64,000 nucleotides of DNA from Paenibacillus rubinfantis. GTDB lineage: Bacteria; Bacillota; Bacilli; Paenibacillales; Paenibacillaceae. Shown here one piece after another: positions 18,625 through 27,442 of the stretch. Position 1 is the first letter of the stretch. The number at the start of each line of letters is the position of its first letter. The notes under the pieces are model-generated. The model saw nothing but the letters and a program-made list of their open reading frames with translations. It made no database searches and was not told where the DNA came from. Both the position numbers and the translations under genes were made by a program. The stretch spans positions 1,282,452-1,346,451 of the forward strand of contig NZ_LN909066.1 of assembly GCF_001486505.1 (NCBI RefSeq), given 5' to 3'.

Positions 18625-19596
18625 ATGCAAACCGACTTGAATCTACACAAAGGTACGGAACTGAAAATCCCGCGCCGAAAAATTTGGCCGATCTTCAAAC
18701 AGCAGAAATATCTCTTTCTCTTAATGCTGCCGGCGCTGATCTGGGCGATCCTGTTCGCCTATACTCCCATGGCCGGTTTGTATATGTCGTTCGTGAATTA
18801 CCAGCCGACGCTCGGCAAGTTCTGGTATAGCCTGTTCCACAGCGAGTTTGTTGGGCTGCAGTGGTTCCAGTATTTTTTTAACAATGGCGATTTCCTGATC
18901 ATCATGCGCAACACGTTGGCTTCGACGATGATTACGCTCCTGTTCTCGTTTCCAATGCCGATTCTGATCGCGCTGGCGATTAACGAAATCAAAAACGTTC
19001 AATTCAAAAAAATCGTGCAAACGTCCTCGTATTTGCCGTATTTCATCTCCTGGGTGATCGCGGCGAACATTATCGTTACGCTGCTGTCCTCGGACGGGGC
19101 GGTGAACGCGCTGCTGAAGTTCTTCCATATCACCAATGAGAGCATCCTGTTCCTGCAGAACGGCAAGTACTTCTGGTGGATCGTCGCCTTGGGCAATACG
19201 TGGAAGGATATGGGCTACAGCTCGATCATGTATTTGGCGGCGATCTCTTCCATCAACCCGGAACTATACGAAGCCGCTAAGGTGGACGGGGCGAACCGGT
19301 TTAAGCAGATTCGCTTTATCACCCTCCCGCATCTGAAGCCGACGATCGTGATCCTGCTGATCCTGGCCATGGGCGGCATTCTGAACGCCGGCTTTGACCA
19401 GCACTTCCTGCTGGGGAACGATCTGACGAAGGACTACTCCGACGTGCTGTCGACCTACTCGTTCCGGTACGGGATTCAGAACGGCATGTTCTCGTACGCG
19501 GCCGCCGTTGGCATGTTTAGCTCGGTGGTTGCCTTTATCATCGTGGTCATCGTCAATAACATCGCGAAAAAAATCAACGGCCAGTCCTTGTTTTAA
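18625..19596 (+). CDS. Sugar ABC transporter permease, LplB type
   Basis: 323-aa inner-membrane permease with six predicted helices. It carries the MalF/G-type EAA loop 'EAAKVDGANRFKQIRFITLP', which docks the ATPase. I chose the ATG preceded by GAGGTG with 5-nt spacing; an ATG five codons earlier has no ribosome site. The second permease follows after 21 bp. There is no ATPase gene nearby, as is usual for LplABC-type systems, so a shared MsmX-like ATPase is presumed. It belongs with the minus-strand binding lipoprotein and YesMN. Confidence 0.92.
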   Translation: MQTDLNLHKGTELKIPRRKIWPIFKQQKYLFLLMLPALIWAILFAYTPMAGLYMSFVNYQPTLGKFWYSLFHSEFVGLQWFQYFFNNGDFLIIMRNTLASTMITLLFSFPMPILIALAINEIKNVQFKKIVQTSSYLPYFISWVIAANIIVTLLSSDGAVNALLKFFHITNESILFLQNGKYFWWIVALGNTWKDMGYSSIMYLAAISSINPELYEAAKVDGANRFKQIRFITLPHLKPTIVILLILAMGGILNAGFDQHFLLGNDLTKDYSDVLSTYSFRYGIQNGMFSYAAAVGMFSSVVAFIIVVIVNNIAKKINGQSLF

Positions 19597-19617
19597 ACCT
19601 GGCATGGAGGAAACGGC

Positions 19618-20511
19618 ATGAAAAACCATAAAACGATTACCGAGCATCTATTTGACACTGCCCTATACCTGTTCCTGACATGCATCTTTCTCGTCACGTT
19701 TTATCCGTTCTGGAACATCCTGATCATCTCGCTGAACGACGCCACCGACTCGCTGCGCGGCAACCTGTATTTCTGGCCGCGGGAGTTTACGTTCGCCAGC
19801 TATGTCACGATTTTTCGAAACCCGGAAATCTGGAGCGCCCTGCAGGTAACGGCGCTGCGGACGGTGATCGGAACCGCGGTGTCGATCGTCTGCATCTCCA
19901 TGCTGGCCTACACCTTAAGCAAACGGTATTTGCTCGGTTGGAAGTATTTCTCGTTTTTCTTCGTGTTTACGATGTATTTTGGCGGCGGCCTGATTCCGAC
20001 GTATATGGTCATCAAGGCGCTGGGGTTGATCGATTCGTTCTGGGTGTTTATCTTCCCGGGGCTGATCGGCGTGTTCCTGATGATTCTCGTCCGCACCTTC
20101 ATCGAGCAATTGCCCGGTGAAATCGAGGAATCCGCCAAAATCGACGGGGCCAACGATCTGCAAATCTTCGTCCGCATCGTTCTCCCGTTGTGCGTGCCTG
20201 TGCTGGCGACCATCGGCTTGTTTCTGGCGATCGGCCACTGGAATGCCTGGTACGATTCCTACATCTATACGTACAAGCCAGAGCTCAAAACGCTGCAGGC
20301 CGTCCTGGTGAAAATCCTCAACCAGTTCCAAACCGGCGCGATGATGACCGATGCCCAGCAGCTGGCGCAGAACGCCAAACGCATCCCGGTTTCCAGCGAA
20401 AGCATCCGGATGGCGGTCACGATGGTGGCGACCCTGCCGATCATCATGGTGTACCCGTTCGTGCAAAAGTATTTCGTCAAAGGGATCATGATGGGCGCGA
20501 TCAAAAGCTAA
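19618..20511 (+). CDS. Sugar ABC transporter permease, LplC type
   Basis: 297-aa partner permease with six helices and the EAA loop 'EESAKIDGANDLQIFVRIVLP'. It ends in 'FVKGIMMGAIKS', the C-terminal signature of this subfamily. Strong ribosome site GGAGGAAACGGC. Last gene of the two-gene plus-strand operon; a terminator follows 18 bp downstream. Confidence 0.92.
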   Translation: MKNHKTITEHLFDTALYLFLTCIFLVTFYPFWNILIISLNDATDSLRGNLYFWPREFTFASYVTIFRNPEIWSALQVTALRTVIGTAVSIVCISMLAYTLSKRYLLGWKYFSFFFVFTMYFGGGLIPTYMVIKALGLIDSFWVFIFPGLIGVFLMILVRTFIEQLPGEIEESAKIDGANDLQIFVRIVLPLCVPVLATIGLFLAIGHWNAWYDSYIYTYKPELKTLQAVLVKILNQFQTGAMMTDAQQLAQNAKRIPVSSESIRMAVTMVATLPIIMVYPFVQKYFVKGIMMGAIKS

Positions 20512-20528
20512 CTTTGGTTTATTATGAA

Positions 20529-20565
20529 GAAACCCGTCGCGGCGGTTGCCGGACGGGTTTGTTAT
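20529..20565 (+). terminator. Terminator of the permease operon
   Basis: AAACCCGTC pairs with GACGGGTTT, extended by an inner GCGGC/GCCG pairing around a GGTT loop. The trailing sequence GTTATT is only moderately T-rich. Confidence 0.75.
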
Positions 20566-20800
20566 TGTGAGGGGGGATCTAGTTGGTTGATAACTAGTTT
20601 GTAGCGTCGTATGCGCATGGTTGGTGGCTTGTTGCGCAATTGGGTACGTATTACGTATGCGCATGGCTACCTGGTGATTGAATGCTTGGGTATGTGTGCG
20701 TTTGGTTGCTGGCTGAATTGTGTGCATGCGTGCACAGGTGCTTAGTGGACTAGTTTGCCTGCATCCGAACATGCGCGTACGATCGGGCGTTCCTTCCCCA
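20566..20800. other. Non-coding G/T-rich stretch with short direct repeats
   Basis: No gene is supported here. The plus strand is strongly G/T-rich and C/A-poor, with many TGG, TTG and TGCGCATG words; GTATGCGCATGG occurs twice about 48 bp apart. Similar strand-asymmetric stretches occur near 40.7 kb and, with the opposite strand bias, near 62.5 kb. Confidence 0.5.
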
Positions 20801-20804
20801 TTTG

Positions 20805-20995
20805 CCAAAGAGCAAAATGTTGTATTTCGTACAACATTTTATGGCGCTTTGGGCGAGTCGAGGGAGAATTGTTGCAGTTTTTGCAACATTTCTGGCTCAC
20901 CTCGCTGTTTGGCGGCTTAAATGTTGCAGTTTTTACAACATTTCAGCCGTTTCGGCGTGGAGACCCTCGGAAATGTTGTACTTTTTACAACATTC
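20805..20995. repeat. Array B: four AAATGTTG palindromes at exact 52-bp period
   Basis: Four palindromes centred at 20827, 20879, 20931 and 20983, each 52 bp from the next. Stems are AAAATGTTGTA/TACAACATTTT (perfect, 5-nt loop), AATTGTTGCA/TGCAACATTT, AAATGTTG/CAACATTT and AAATGTTGTA/TACAACATTC. The first is enclosed by CCAAAG/CTTTGG. Same family as the copies flanking the IS at 11.4-13.0 kb. The array lies between the convergent permease operon and the phosphatase gene. The 130 bp after it contain nothing I recognise. Confidence 0.85.
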
Positions 20996-21125
20996 CCCCC
21001 TCGATCGGGCAGCCGCTGCAAAGGTCCGGCCGCCACGCGCCACCTGCTAGTCCACCCGGCTAGGTAATTAAGACCAGCTTCCCCCTGCATCGGCCAAGTT
21101 GGGCCTTCTTAGGCCAAACTCAAGC

Positions 21126-21614
21126 TCAGCCAAGTGCTTTTTCCCGCCGGATTAACTCCAGCAAAGCGCGACAGCCTTGTTGCACCAAGCCGTAGACCTC
21201 TTCGAAGTTCCCCGTGTAATACGGATCGGGAACCTCCTTCAGCTGCGATTCCGGCACCAGGTCAAGCAGCTTCACGATCCTCGCATCAGCCTGCCGGGCC
21301 AACGCCTTCAAATCGCGTTCATTCTGGTTATCCATCGCGATAATATAGTCGAATTTGGCAAAATCGTCCTCCGCCACCTGCCGTGCTTGCAATCCCTCAT
21401 AGGAAATGCCGTATTGATCCAAAATACGGCGCGTGCCGTGATGCGGCGGATTCCCCGTATGCCAATTCCCGGTCCCGGCCGAATCGATCGCAAATTGTTC
21501 GCTGATTCCGGCTTCGTTTACCAAATGCCGAAACACGGCTTCCGCCATAGGCGAACGGCAAATGTTCCCCAGGCACACAAACAAAACTCCCACTTTGCGG
21601 TTGTCGTTATCCAT
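21126..21614 (-). CDS. Low-molecular-weight protein tyrosine phosphatase
   Basis: 162-aa cytoplasmic phosphatase. The P-loop CLGNICRS sits near the N-terminus (nucleophile Cys14, Arg20), and the general acid is in 'DPYYTGNFEEVY' (Asp ~130). Length and motifs match the YfkJ/Wzb-like family, which dephosphorylates protein tyrosine or arginine. It has no operon partner; nearest neighbours are a repeat array and a dispersed element. The ribosome site (AGGAAG) is weak and 9-10 nt from the ATG. The cellular substrate is not predictable. Confidence 0.92.
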   Translation of the reverse strand: MDNDNRKVGVLFVCLGNICRSPMAEAVFRHLVNEAGISEQFAIDSAGTGNWHTGNPPHHGTRRILDQYGISYEGLQARQVAEDDFAKFDYIIAMDNQNERDLKALARQADARIVKLLDLVPESQLKEVPDPYYTGNFEEVYGLVQQGCRALLELIRREKALG

Positions 21615-21680
21615 GGTTCTCTTTCTTCCTTCCTATAACCTATCTAATCTACACAACACTCTCTTAGCAGATATTACTAT

Positions 21681-21850
21681 AGGAGGTTTAATAAGTCGAC
21701 TTTTGATCACGAGGTGATACATGAAGCACTTTCGACGTCGAATCTTGAATTCAGCCGGATCTCCCGTTGCTCGCGTAGATCCATCTACGCTCTGCTACTC
21801 ATTCCCGGTCTTCATCCAACCTTCTCGGTGCTGAAAAGTCGACTTTTTGA
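21681..21850. repeat. Dispersed ~170-bp intergenic element with AAAGTCGACTTT ends
   Basis: A stretch bounded on both sides by the palindromic core AAGTCGACTTTT, with an internal hairpin GCGTAGAT/ATCTACGC. It contains a 37-codon frame (21721-21834) preceded by GAGGTGATAC, whose reality is doubtful. One end (GTGATCAAAAGTCGACTT on the minus strand) is homologous to 27385-27415, so this is a dispersed sequence rather than a single-locus feature. Confidence 0.6.
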
Positions 21851-21901
21851 ACTTGAACGAACTGGTTAAGGCCCGAGAACAACCACAGCTCAGTCGAAGC
21901 T

Positions 21902-22777
21902 TCAGCTTTTGCGCACGACCGGAATCCAGATTTCGCTTCGGTAATCAGGCAACGACGTGTCCGGGCTTTCATTCCACAGGAGCTCCGGTCCTTCGGCCAA
22001 CTCGTATTGAGCGGACGGGAACCACTCGGAATAAATCCGTCCCCAAACGTTTTGCAGCGTCTCCGGGAACGGGCCAACCGCGGTAAACACCGCCCACGTC
22101 GATGCGCCCACTTCCAGCGAAGCATAACCGTCCGGGCAAGCCTGCGTGGTCGCCACGCCGAGATAATGGTCCAACTCCCCTTGCTCCTCCATGCGCCCCT
22201 CCGAGAAGTTGGCTGACGCACTGATCATCCCGGCGGGTTCGAGATTAGCCAGCCCCTTCAGCTGAGTGATCATCTCCGGGGTTAAGCTTAGCGCCATTTC
22301 CGCAATATGCGGATTTACCCCTTGAAATTGGATCGGCACCCGTTTGTGCAAACCGACGATCCGAAAAGCCTCTTTCTCCACGATCCGATAATTCATTTCG
22401 TTTCCTCCTTGTATGGTGAGTTGGAAGGTCATCCGAGGATACGCTTTGAGCGGCGCTCCCGGCTCCCTCGCCTCCGACGGCGTGATGCCATGCAGGCTTT
22501 GGAACGCCCGGGTAAACGTATCGGCGGAACCGTAGCCGTATTTGACCGCTAGATCGATCACCCGCACCGATCCTTGCTGCAGCTCGAAAGCAGCCAGCGT
22601 GAGCCGACGGCGGCGGATATATTCCGACAGCGGGATCCCGGCCAGGAACGAAAACATCCGCTTGAAATGATACACCGAGCAAACGGCGATTCGGGCAACT
22701 TCCTCATCATCGATTTCGTCCGTCAAATTCCGTTCAATATAGTTCAACGCCTCGTTCATATTTTTTAGCACATCCAT
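21902..22777 (-). CDS. AraC-family regulator with GyrI-like effector domain
   Basis: 291-aa transcription factor. Residues ~1-110 are the AraC double HTH ('[33 protein letters not shown]' followed by '[26 protein letters not shown]'). Residues ~130-291 form a GyrI/Rob-like small-molecule-binding domain beginning '[20 protein letters not shown]' and ending '[11 protein letters not shown]'. The frame is open 22 codons further up, but GGAGGTGCAAACG stands directly before the chosen ATG. Relatives (Rob, SoxS-type) respond to toxic or amphipathic compounds; its targets are unknown. Confidence 0.9.
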   Translation of the reverse strand: MDVLKNMNEALNYIERNLTDEIDDEEVARIAVCSVYHFKRMFSFLAGIPLSEYIRRRRLTLAAFELQQGSVRVIDLAVKYGYGSADTFTRAFQSLHGITPSEAREPGAPLKAYPRMTFQLTIQGGNEMNYRIVEKEAFRIVGLHKRVPIQFQGVNPHIAEMALSLTPEMITQLKGLANLEPAGMISASANFSEGRMEEQGELDHYLGVATTQACPDGYASLEVGASTWAVFTAVGPFPETLQNVWGRIYSEWFPSAQYELAEGPELLWNESPDTSLPDYRSEIWIPVVRKS

Positions 22778-22937
22778 CGTTTGCACCTCCTCTGGTTCCC
22801 AGCATAACAAGTCTCCTCCGTCCCCATCCGACTTTCCGCGCACCGGTATTGCGGGGAGTCCAGACCGAGCCGGCGAAATGAGTTTGGTATCAGTATATCG
22901 AAATAGGAGGTTGTCACCAACTCAAAACAAACAGAGG

Positions 22938-22955
22938 AAAGGCCCCAAGGCCTCC
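22938..22955 (-). terminator. Weak terminator candidate after the secreted GH36-like gene
   Basis: A short AGGCC/GGCCT hairpin with a 4-nt loop is followed, on the minus strand, by a T-rich tract (TTCCTCTGTTTGTTTT). The stem is only 5 bp, so termination would be inefficient. Confidence 0.4.
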
Positions 22956-22971
22956 CCCCTGCTGTTTAACC

Positions 22972-25900
22972 TTATGGCGTTTCTTCATCCGTCCAATCGG
23001 CAGCTGTATACAACGTGAAAATCAAATCTCGATTCGCCTCCGCGAACCAGGTCACCCCGCCGTCCGTGGATAGCTTGGCTTCCCCGCTGGCATAAGGGTT
23101 CTCATCACTGTAGGCAAACCCATAGTTGTTGTCCGTGCTTGGCGTATAGTCCGAGCCGGGAGATTTCAGGATCAAGCCATACGTTTTGCTCGTATCAAGT
23201 CCTTTTAACTGCGGGTAGATCGAATAGGGTGAGATCGAACCCGGGATGTTGTAAGCCGGTAGCGAAGCCGTAAACAGCTTCTCCGCCGGTTGGCCCTGAT
23301 CATCCAGCGCGACCAGTTCAAAGTAATAAGCGTCCTTCGGCACCTCATTCCGGTAGCTCTCGTAAATGTAAACATCCAGTTTCGGCAAATCCGCATGTTC
23401 TAAAGTGAAGGTCTGCATCCGCTGGATGCCCGCCCGCACATCGGAGTAATAATCATACCGAATATCGCTGTCATCCTGATCGATGCGGCTGCCGCTCTCC
23501 CCAGGAACGTAATAAGCTTCCAGCTCATAGATCGAAGGCACGCCATAGTTCGTATTCAGATAGAGTCTCAGTTTGGATGTCGTCACCTCCGGGAACGTCA
23601 GCGTCCGGTTATCGCCTAACGTGAATCCTTTTGTAATGTTCCGGTAAGCCGAGCCATCCCAATACTGGAGTGTATAGTTGGCCGTTTTGAAATTGGGATC
23701 CCGGAACTCCTTGACGACGACCCGGTTCACCTTCGTTTCCACGCCAAAATCGATTTCCGCCCATTGATCGTTCTGTTGCCCATCCGCTGCGTTCCAGCGC
23801 GTCGTGAGATCGCCGTCGTTCAGTTTATCGGCTTCATACCCGGGATCGCCCCAGGTCGAGGAGACGTTAACTGGCTTGTCAAAAGCCAAATTCGTGGGCA
23901 GCGGGTCCGCAGGCTCCGGTTTACCTGAACCTGTGATTTGAATAACGGCTGAGCCCTTCGCTTCTAACGAGTACGTTAACGTTCCCTGCACGGTACCCAG
24001 CGATCGCCCGTTGTAGAGCTCGGTCAGCTGGTATTTTTTGTTGGGTTTGAGGCCCAGATCAGCCATATTGACTTGGAAGTCCTGTGCCTGGTTCGTCCAG
24101 TTGGACAACCCAACCACGCGGTTGTCCTTCCCTTGCTCTAGCACCGTGACCGCAGGGGAATGCGCCTCCTGATGGTAGAAATCGGTCATTTGCAGAGGCT
24201 TTGCCGCCTGTCCTTTTTTCACCAAACCAAGCAACTCCTCATGATGCAGCCAAGCCAACCGATCCTCGTCGATAAATGGCAGGTTGTCGCCGATCAGATA
24301 ATGTCCCCCGCCCAGCGTTACCGCCGTGTTCAACAGCTTCGCGTCCTGCTGGCTGAACTTGTACCAGAACCCTTGGATCACATATTGCGGAATGATCATG
24401 TCCGGGTCGTTGTATTCGTAGAGCGTTCCGTTCGTCCACCAGGAAGCCGCGGTATTAAACGCCTGGCGCTCGATGCCGGAGTAGCTGGCGACGCCAAGCG
24501 ACGTGTCGCAAGCGGTCCGACGGCCATGGGCAAACGCAGCCGGCAGCAGCGGGGCAATCGACTCGTTAATGTAAATCGGGCGGTCTGCCGCCAGGACGGC
24601 GTCGCGGATGATCCCCATCCCGATCCGGTAGTTCTGCATTCCGTTCACTGTCGGATCGTAATGCTGGCCTTCATACATCCCCATATCGATGAAGTCCAGT
24701 TTGATGTAGTCGTAGCCCCAACGGATGTAATCGTCGATGTTCCGCTTCACGATCTGTTGGGAAACCGGGTGGCTGAGATCCAGCGCATACGTGCCCAGGT
24801 ACGTTTTGATCAGATTCCCCTGTTTGTCCTTCAGGCAGATGTCGCGATGAGTCAAACCTGTACCTTCGATCGGCAAATCGAGCCATTCCTCATAGATCGT
24901 AAACGGCGTCGAATATCCGCCCGCTTTCAGCCCTTGGGCATGCACGTAGTCGATGAATTTAGTAATCGATTGTTCAAAAGGCAGGCCGCCTTCCGGTTGA
25001 AACCCCCCGTCCAGATTGAAGTAATCATATCCCAGCGGCTTTAAATGCTCCGCTACGTAGTCAACCATCGCATACATGGCCTCGGCGGTGGCATAACGGT
25101 CATGCGAGTAGAACGTATTGTAGCCCATCGGCACGTCGCCGTCCCATTCCATATGGGGCTCACCCTGGTTATAGACGGTGCCGTATTCCTCCAGGCCATG
25201 CTGGTAATCGTCATAATACCCGAGGAAAAACAAATCCGAGGACACCGTCGTTCCGCTATGACTCCCGCCCCAGTTGTACAGGGAAAAGCCGGTCAGCGGT
25301 CCGTTGGGAAGCTCCGCTTCGCCGAGCTTTTGGCTGCTTTTCCAATTCTGGACGGTCGCCGCCCCGCCTACAAACCCGTGCTTGTTCTCGTTATCAAATA
25401 CCGCCGCAACCCAATGGCTGATCCCGTTGAAATCGTCCCAGGTCAGCTGCTCGCCGGCAAAGCGGTCCGCCCCGTTTTGGCTTTTCCCGAAATCGTCCAC
25501 CGGTGCGACCCCGAAATCAAAATTATTGGAATATGGCGTCGTAAAAATTTTCTTCGCGTTGCCCGCCCCGATCTCAATCCGCTGTGCGGCAATAGGGGTC
25601 AGCTCCTCCACGGTTAGACCTTCCGCCTGCTGCACCTGCATGTCGGTCAACAGGTACGAAACCTTCGGGTACAAGTAAAAGTTTAAATCGATTTGCTCGC
25701 CGGTGGACAATTCGCTGTGAATCGTCAGCTTGCGGCCGTTTTTGCCGTACTTGTCCGGCTTCAGCTTGGTCCACTCCGCCGTGCTTTCCACCGCCTCCCG
25801 GGTGGACCGTATAGCGCCGCCTTCCTCGCGAAAGCTCGCCTCGAACTGCTGCACGACCGGTTGTCCGTTCCACGACAAGCTGCCGGTTCCTTGGGTTAAA

Positions 25901-26085
25901 TCGTAAACCAGCGAAACCCTTCCGTTTGACGCCTGCACGATGTTGCCGTTCCGGGCATAAGCCCCGGCCTCTTCCTCCGCCTGAACGGCTTGCGCGGATT
26001 TCAAGGAGCCGGAGAAAGCCAGTGTCCCGGCCAATAGCAAGATAACCCCCAACATGGTTTTCCTTGTCCGTAAACGTCTTTTCAC
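22972..26085 (-). CDS. Secreted GH36-like glycosidase with discoidin/CBM32 domain
   Basis: 1037-aa exported enzyme. A basic start, hydrophobic core and 'SAQA' give a signal peptide of ~35 residues. The catalytic barrel begins near 'DVPMGYNTFYSHD' (~317), with predicted nucleophile Asp464 ('YIKLDF') and acid/base Asp527 ('RRTACD'). It is paralogous to the second GH36 gene near 9-11 kb. Residues ~740-880 are an F5/8-type C domain (CBM32), starting 'NLAFDKPVNVSS' and ending 'SIYELEAYYV'. The last ~150 residues form a further beta-rich domain of unknown type. I use the GTG start (GGGAGG 7 nt before); the adjacent TTG is an alternative. It probably trims alpha-linked galactose-type residues from an extracellular polymer. 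The neighbouring AraC gene may regulate it. Confidence 0.85.
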   Translation of the reverse strand: MKRRLRTRKTMLGVILLLAGTLAFSGSLKSAQAVQAEEEAGAYARNGNIVQASNGRVSLVYDLTQGTGSLSWNGQPVVQQFEASFREEGGAIRSTREAVESTAEWTKLKPDKYGKNGRKLTIHSELSTGEQIDLNFYLYPKVSYLLTDMQVQQAEGLTVEELTPIAAQRIEIGAGNAKKIFTTPYSNNFDFGVAPVDDFGKSQNGADRFAGEQLTWDDFNGISHWVAAVFDNENKHGFVGGAATVQNWKSSQKLGEAELPNGPLTGFSLYNWGGSHSGTTVSSDLFFLGYYDDYQHGLEEYGTVYNQGEPHMEWDGDVPMGYNTFYSHDRYATAEAMYAMVDYVAEHLKPLGYDYFNLDGGFQPEGGLPFEQSITKFIDYVHAQGLKAGGYSTPFTIYEEWLDLPIEGTGLTHRDICLKDKQGNLIKTYLGTYALDLSHPVSQQIVKRNIDDYIRWGYDYIKLDFIDMGMYEGQHYDPTVNGMQNYRIGMGIIRDAVLAADRPIYINESIAPLLPAAFAHGRRTACDTSLGVASYSGIERQAFNTAASWWTNGTLYEYNDPDMIIPQYVIQGFWYKFSQQDAKLLNTAVTLGGGHYLIGDNLPFIDEDRLAWLHHEELLGLVKKGQAAKPLQMTDFYHQEAHSPAVTVLEQGKDNRVVGLSNWTNQAQDFQVNMADLGLKPNKKYQLTELYNGRSLGTVQGTLTYSLEAKGSAVIQITGSGKPEPADPLPTNLAFDKPVNVSSTWGDPGYEADKLNDGDLTTRWNAADGQQNDQWAEIDFGVETKVNRVVVKEFRDPNFKTANYTLQYWDGSAYRNITKGFTLGDNRTLTFPEVTTSKLRLYLNTNYGVPSIYELEAYYVPGESGSRIDQDDSDIRYDYYSDVRAGIQRMQTFTLEHADLPKLDVYIYESYRNEVPKDAYYFELVALDDQGQPAEKLFTASLPAYNIPGSISPYSIYPQLKGLDTSKTYGLILKSPGSDYTPSTDNNYGFAYSDENPYASGEAKLSTDGGVTWFAEANRDLIFTLYTAADWTDEETP

Positions 26086-26243
26086 CAAAACGCCTCCCTC
26101 AATCTGAATTGGTGGAACTTCGGTTTGCGATGCCAGAACTGGATGTTTTTTCTATCCTCATTCTAAGAACAGGCCTGTCCCGCAGCTATACCGCAATGTA
26201 AAGATCTATACAGGAAAATGCCTTACATCAAACGGGAGCGCAT

Positions 26244-26287
26244 TAAAAAGCCCCCTGCGCATCAAAGCGCAGAGAGCGTGGGGGTTG
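26244..26287 (-). terminator. Terminator of the AraC regulator gene
   Basis: On the minus strand an AACCCCC...GCGC arm pairs with GCGCAGGGGGCTT, with an internal bulge, followed by TTTAA. It lies about 32 bp after the stop codon and uncouples the regulator from the secreted glycosidase. Confidence 0.65.
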
Positions 26288-26318
26288 GCGGAGAGCGATT
26301 AAGCTCGTATGGAGCAGA

Positions 26319-27146
26319 TCAACGTGTGCAGGCACGGTATGCGGTAGGCGAAATCCCGGCATGACTCTTAAACTGGCGGGAGAAATGCGCCAGCTGCATG
26401 CCCAGCCGATCGGCGATATCAGCGATGCTGTCGTCCGTGTAGGTCAACAGCCGCTTCGCCTCCTCCATCCGTTTGCGCTGAACGTAATGCATGGGGGTAA
26501 CTCCCATGATTTTTTTGAAATAAGGAATAAAATAATTCGGATGCAAATGGACGATGTCGGCCAGTGTCTCAATTTCAATCGGTTCGTGCAGATGCTCCTG
26601 GATATATTTCAACACACCGCTCAGCTTGTTCCGTTCCGTAAATTGCATATAATCCTTCAAATAATCGCGGTAACCGCCCTCCTCCAGGCAGCAGGCGAGC
26701 AGGTTCAGCAGACACGCCTGCATGCGCAGCCCGGCAAAGGGACCTCCCGACTGAAATTGGCGGATCATCTCGTCAAAGGTTGCCCGAACCTCCTGCGGGT
26801 TCCCGGCATCGCTGATGTACAGCTTGCTCCCGGCGTGAAACAGCGGCCATTCCCCTACCTGGGCGTCGAAATGGCAGAAATATCGCGTGTAGGGATTGTC
26901 CGGGTTCGTATACGTTGTCTGGCTGGTTCCTGCCGGCATAATCATCAACTGGCCCGGCCGAGGGGAATACGTCTCCCCGTTGATGATCACCGAACCTTCC
27001 CCCTCCGCGATAAAATACAGCCGATTGAAGCTTGGAGCCAGCTCCGTCCGGTTCCAACCGGGAAAGCCGCCTCTCAGCTGCGCATGCGTCACGGTTACAG
27101 TCAAGCTCTCGGGCAAGCGCCCGGCGAGCAGATCCATCTCATTCAT
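26319..27146 (-). CDS. AraC-family regulator with cupin sugar-sensing domain
   Basis: 275-aa transcription factor. The N-terminal cupin-like AraC_binding domain (~1-150) contains 'GQLMIMPAGTSQTTY' and 'RYFCHFD'. The C-terminal ~100 residues are the AraC HTH pair ('IEIETLADIVHLHPNYFIPYFKK' and 'DSIADIADRLGMQLAHFSRQFKS'). The start is uncertain: MNEMDLL has AAAGGA about 10 nt upstream, while a 19-codon longer version from 27200 has no clear ribosome site. It lies just upstream of the secreted GH36-like gene on the same strand and is the likely regulator of that gene. Confidence 0.88.
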   Translation of the reverse strand: MNEMDLLAGRLPESLTVTVTHAQLRGGFPGWNRTELAPSFNRLYFIAEGEGSVIINGETYSPRPGQLMIMPAGTSQTTYTNPDNPYTRYFCHFDAQVGEWPLFHAGSKLYISDAGNPQEVRATFDEMIRQFQSGGPFAGLRMQACLLNLLACCLEEGGYRDYLKDYMQFTERNKLSGVLKYIQEHLHEPIEIETLADIVHLHPNYFIPYFKKIMGVTPMHYVQRKRMEEAKRLLTYTDDSIADIADRLGMQLAHFSRQFKSHAGISPTAYRACTR

Positions 27147-27377
27147 CGCATCCCATTCCTTTGTCCGATTTCCTTTGCCCGATTGTAAGCCCTTCCACAT
27201 TCAAGGATTCTTCTCTCATTGTAGCATCCCCATTTATCGAATACACCTTAATTTTGTGCAAAACCGTCTTAATCCGTGCCATTCTCAACCCTTCCGATTC
27301 AAGCTAAGCTAAGAGCGACAGAACTACTACATAAAAGCTGACAAGACACAGAGAATGAGGCTCATTCACTTCCTCGA

Positions 27378-27415
27378 ATCGGCTTCGTGATCCGAAGATG
27401 ACTTTTTGAACTACC
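27378..27415. repeat. Partial copy of the 21.7-kb dispersed element
   Basis: CGTGATC followed by GACTTTTTGAACTACC aligns with one end of the element at 21681-21850 read on the minus strand. The rest of that element is not recognisable here. It sits 27 bp before the first oxidoreductase gene. Confidence 0.5.
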
Positions 27416-27442
27416 ATTAAGGGAAAGGCAGGGAGCGATTAT

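Noticed and set aside
20805-20995. CRISPR array, suggested by regularly spaced ~25-nt repeats
   Set aside because: The repeats are self-complementary palindromes with variable loops, only four units, and no cas gene is in the window.
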